Origin: Leptolyngbya sp. PLA1
GTDB lineage: Bacteria; Planctomycetota; Phycisphaerae; Phycisphaerales; UBA1924
NCBI GenBank assembly: GCA_021405315.1
Contig: QWIH01000039.1
Span: 1-34,864 of the forward strand
Direction: 5' to 3'
DNA: 34,864 nucleotides
Shown: one piece after another, positions 32,727-34,864 of the stretch
Layout of the letters: the number at the start of each line of letters is the position of its first letter
How positions within the stretch are numbered: position 1 is the stretch's first letter
The notes under the pieces: generated by a model
Databases searched by the model: none
What the model saw: only the letters and a program-made list of their open reading frames with translations
What the model was told of the DNA's origin: nothing
Position numbers and translations under genes: made by a program

Positions 32727-34112
32727 TCACTCCTCCTTCTTCCCCTTCTTCTTGTCCCCCGGCCTCACCGGCGTCTGCGTCGCCACAAACGAGATCGCCT
32801 GCTCCGCCGCCTTGGGCGGCTTGGGCGTCACGAACCACCCCCAGAACCCCGGCCATCCATAGCTCATCACGTCCGTCGGCGGGTGCATGTGCAGCGCAAA
32901 CGGCGTGATCGCGTCCAGTTCCGGGTGCGTTCCGAAGTACCGCCACGTCCGGTTCAGCGCCGGGGGCTTGGTCGTTGACCGCCTCATCGCTCCCACGTCC
33001 ACCGGCACCCAGTTCACCGTGTTCTTTGCTTCGTCATACAGGCAGAACTCCACCCACGTGTGCAGCTTGTTCTGCTTCTTGTTGCTCAGGAACTTGTCGC
33101 CCCCGTCGGACACATCCCACCCCGCCACCAGCCGCGTGGGCAGGCCCGTGCTCCGCAGCGCCGCCGCGAGCGCCAACGCCATGTCGTGCTCGCTCCCGCG
33201 TCCCGTCGTCAGCGTCTCCGCCGCGGGCTGCACGATCACCCCCGCCAGCTCGCCTGTGCGCTTGAAGCTCAGCCCCTCGCCGCTGGGCTGCACGCTCCCC
33301 CACACCCGGCCCGTGATCACCTTCGCCAGTTGCACCGGGGGCACGCTCTTCGCATCGCCGATCCCCGCGTCCTTCAGCCACCCCGCCACCAGTTCCTTCA
33401 GCGGCTTGTCGTCCAGCGCCCGCACGCGCCCCTCGTCATCCACCCACGTCTCCAGGTACAACTGCGGCTTCATCACCGACTGCGCGTCCGCCGGCCACGG
33501 CCCCGTCGGCCACGCCACCTCCGCCGCGCCCCGCTCGTCAAACTCCGTCCGCGAGCACGTCATCGGAATCTCAACCCGCAGCTCCACCTGCCGGCACACC
33601 GTCTGCTGCGCCCGCGACCCCGCGTCCCACCGCGCCAGAAGCGTCCCGCCCGAATAGCCCTTCAGCACCTGCGGCGAGTCGCTCACCACCACGTCGTTCA
33701 GCTTCAGCTCCCCACGCACCGCCGTCAGGTCCAGCTCGCTCGACGCCGTGCTGGGCACCAGCGGCCACACCACCGCCAGCGTCTCGAACTCAAACGGCGT
33801 CACGCTCGGCATGTCCACGCTCTTCCCCGTGAACGGGTCGCGCACCGTGGTCTTCTGCGTCGGCGCGTCGCTGTTCACCACCAGCCGCACCGCCAGAGTC
33901 TGGTTCTTCGGCGACACGAGCCTCACAAACGGCCCCACCTCGGGCGGCCCCTTGGGCTTCTGCTCCTCCGGGTTCATCGGGCTCACGTTCTTCGGCGGGG
34001 TGGGGGGCGAGGGCTGCTTGGCCTTGCTCCCCGTCTGCGCCGCTGCTGTGCCGCCGGCCAGCGCCAGCACCAAGAGCCCCGTCCCGATCCCGGTCCAGAC
34101 GCGTGTCAGCAT
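32727..34112 (-). CDS. Secreted transglutaminase-fold protein lacking the catalytic cysteine
   Basis: A 461-residue protein with a signal peptide (about 1-25, TAAAQ), a Pro/Lys-rich linker, a beta-rich domain at about 60-190, and a transglutaminase-like domain at about 300-375. In active members the pattern is G-x-C-x-D-x-A followed by a helix and G-[IL]-P-[AT]-R. Here it reads GRGSEHDMALALAAALRSTG, so the cysteine is replaced by E308. The histidine (H351 in HTWVEF) and aspartate (D372 in WVPVDV) of the triad remain. The protein is probably non-catalytic, perhaps a binding module. The C-terminus is Lys-rich. GGAG lies seven bases upstream of ATG. It follows the hrpA end by 91 bp on the same strand. 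Confidence 0.8.
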   Translation of the reverse strand: MLTRVWTGIGTGLLVLALAGGTAAAQTGSKAKQPSPPTPPKNVSPMNPEEQKPKGPPEVGPFVRLVSPKNQTLAVRLVVNSDAPTQKTTVRDPFTGKSVDMPSVTPFEFETLAVVWPLVPSTASSELDLTAVRGELKLNDVVVSDSPQVLKGYSGGTLLARWDAGSRAQQTVCRQVELRVEIPMTCSRTEFDERGAAEVAWPTGPWPADAQSVMKPQLYLETWVDDEGRVRALDDKPLKELVAGWLKDAGIGDAKSVPPVQLAKVITGRVWGSVQPSGEGLSFKRTGELAGVIVQPAAETLTTGRGSEHDMALALAAALRSTGLPTRLVAGWDVSDGGDKFLSNKKQNKLHTWVEFCLYDEAKNTVNWVPVDVGAMRRSTTKPPALNRTWRYFGTHPELDAITPFALHMHPPTDVMSYGWPGFWGWFVTPKPPKAAEQAISFVATQTPVRPGDKKKGKKEE

Positions 34113-34203
34113 GTGGCTACTCCGCCGCGGGGTCGGCGCCCCGCTCGCTATGACAGTATGGACGCCCGGAGCCCCGGCCCGTTCCCCGATTCAACCCCGT
34201 TCC

Positions 34204-34864
34204 CTACTTCACCCCCGCCCACAGCCGATCCAGTTCCTTCTCCGCCACCCCTCCCCCGCGCGAAGGCGAGAACAGCACCACCCGGTATTCCTCGATCGCC
34301 CACCGATACGCCTCCGCCGCCCGCGTCAGGTTCCCCGCTGCCATCGCCCACTCGCCCGCCTCCACGTTGACGCTCGGCGCCGCCCGCCTCGCGCCGGGCA
34401 GCGGCGCCTTTCCGCCCTTCCCCGCCTTGGCCTCGTCGCCCGCCCGGGCCGCCTCGTCCCGCTGCCTCGACATCTCCCGCGCCACCCAGCCCGTGAAGTT
34501 CTTCCAGTAAGGCATCACGCGCTGCATCAGTGGCCCGTCCCCTCCCGACCCGTCCTCCCGCAGCCCGAGCAGCCGATCCCGCATCGCGCCCACATACCGC
34601 GGATACTCGCGCAGCCGCTCCCAAGGCAATGCCGTCAGGAACCCGCGGGGCATCAGAAACGCCCCCTGCTCGCGCATGTCCGCTACCGACGCCGCCCAGT
34701 GCCGCGACGTCCCGCTCGCCAGCCTGCTCGCAACGCGATGCCTCGGCTCCAGCAGCCCCGCCGCCACCCCCGCCACCTCCATGGTCGCCTGCGCGAGCCT
34801 CCCCCAGCACGCCTCGCGCCGCGACTCAAACTCCTCTCTCGTCCGGGGCAGCCCCTGCCCCGTC
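34204..34864 (-). CDS. hrpA: HrpA-type ATP-dependent helicase, C-terminal part (DUF3418)
   Basis: Only the last 219 codons are in the window; the gene begins beyond the right edge. The sequence matches the DUF3418 C-terminal region of HrpA-like DEAH-box helicases: GLPRTREEFESRR at the edge, then AGAFL-type QGAFLMPRGFLTALPWERLREYPRY, and the closing YRVVLFSPSRGG...EKELDRLW, which corresponds to the ELRVSLFAQ...KRLE..W end of HrpA. Known HrpA acts on RNA and has been linked to rescue of stalled or collided ribosomes. An internal Lys/Ala-rich insert (about residues 110-140 of the visible part) is lineage-specific. The helicase motifs themselves are outside the window. Confidence 0.85.
   Translation of the reverse strand, partial: TGQGLPRTREEFESRREACWGRLAQATMEVAGVAAGLLEPRHRVASRLASGTSRHWAASVADMREQGAFLMPRGFLTALPWERLREYPRYVGAMRDRLLGLREDGSGGDGPLMQRVMPYWKNFTGWVAREMSRQRDEAARAGDEAKAGKGGKAPLPGARRAAPSVNVEAGEWAMAAGNLTRAAEAYRWAIEEYRVVLFSPSRGGGVAEKELDRLWAGVK

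Overview
The window looks like chromosomal DNA of a high-GC bacterium, most likely a member of the Planctomycetota and within it the Phycisphaerae. This placement is an inference. It rests on the strong G/C bias at third codon positions, frequent GTG and TTG starts, DUF3553 and small coiled-coil proteins of a planctomycete type, stand-alone CoaC, and the many large secreted proteins of unknown function. No rRNA gene or other decisive taxonomic marker is present.

Layout. 1-3314 is a chemotaxis/motility block: the start of a CheA-like Hpt protein on the minus strand (cut by the left edge), then CheX, CheY and a FapA/DUF342 protein on the plus strand. A tRNA-Ser(CGA) with a candidate promoter follows at 3376-3504 on the minus strand. 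3534-6081 is a minus-strand run rpoZ - coaC - AbgT-family transporter. 6354-7556 holds a DUF3553 protein and a 97-residue coiled-coil protein, each with a recognisable terminator. 7671-9166 is pyrH - frr on the minus strand.

9325-19591 is the most striking part. Eight plus-strand genes overlap head to tail, mostly by 4 bp and mostly with GTG or TTG starts: a membrane-anchored VWA protein, a secreted protein, an ExbB/TolQ/MotA-type channel subunit, two ExbD/TolR-type proteins, an 889-residue secreted helical protein, a 947-residue single-pass protein with a J-like N-terminus lacking HPD, and a protein with two CxxC pairs. This looks like one ion-gradient-powered envelope machine whose job I cannot name. 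It converges on hutU (minus), which lies behind a TPR-like membrane protein gene. An MBL-fold hydrolase is divergent from that pair.

23271-26656 carries a secretin and a TPR lipoprotein that may be its pilotin or assembly partner. A bidirectional terminator separates them from tig (minus). Divergent from tig is an M28 metallopeptidase gene broken by a frameshift with an apparent internal deletion (28375-29941).

29942-32567 is an atypical, less GC-biased stretch. It has two minus-strand genes of unknown function, each followed at its 3' end by a copy of a diverged 110-bp repeat and by 19-nt hairpin units. One of these genes has an in-frame TGA as its third codon behind a good ribosome binding site. 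The window ends with a secreted transglutaminase-fold protein lacking the catalytic cysteine (32727-34112) and the 3' end of an hrpA-type helicase gene (cut by the right edge).
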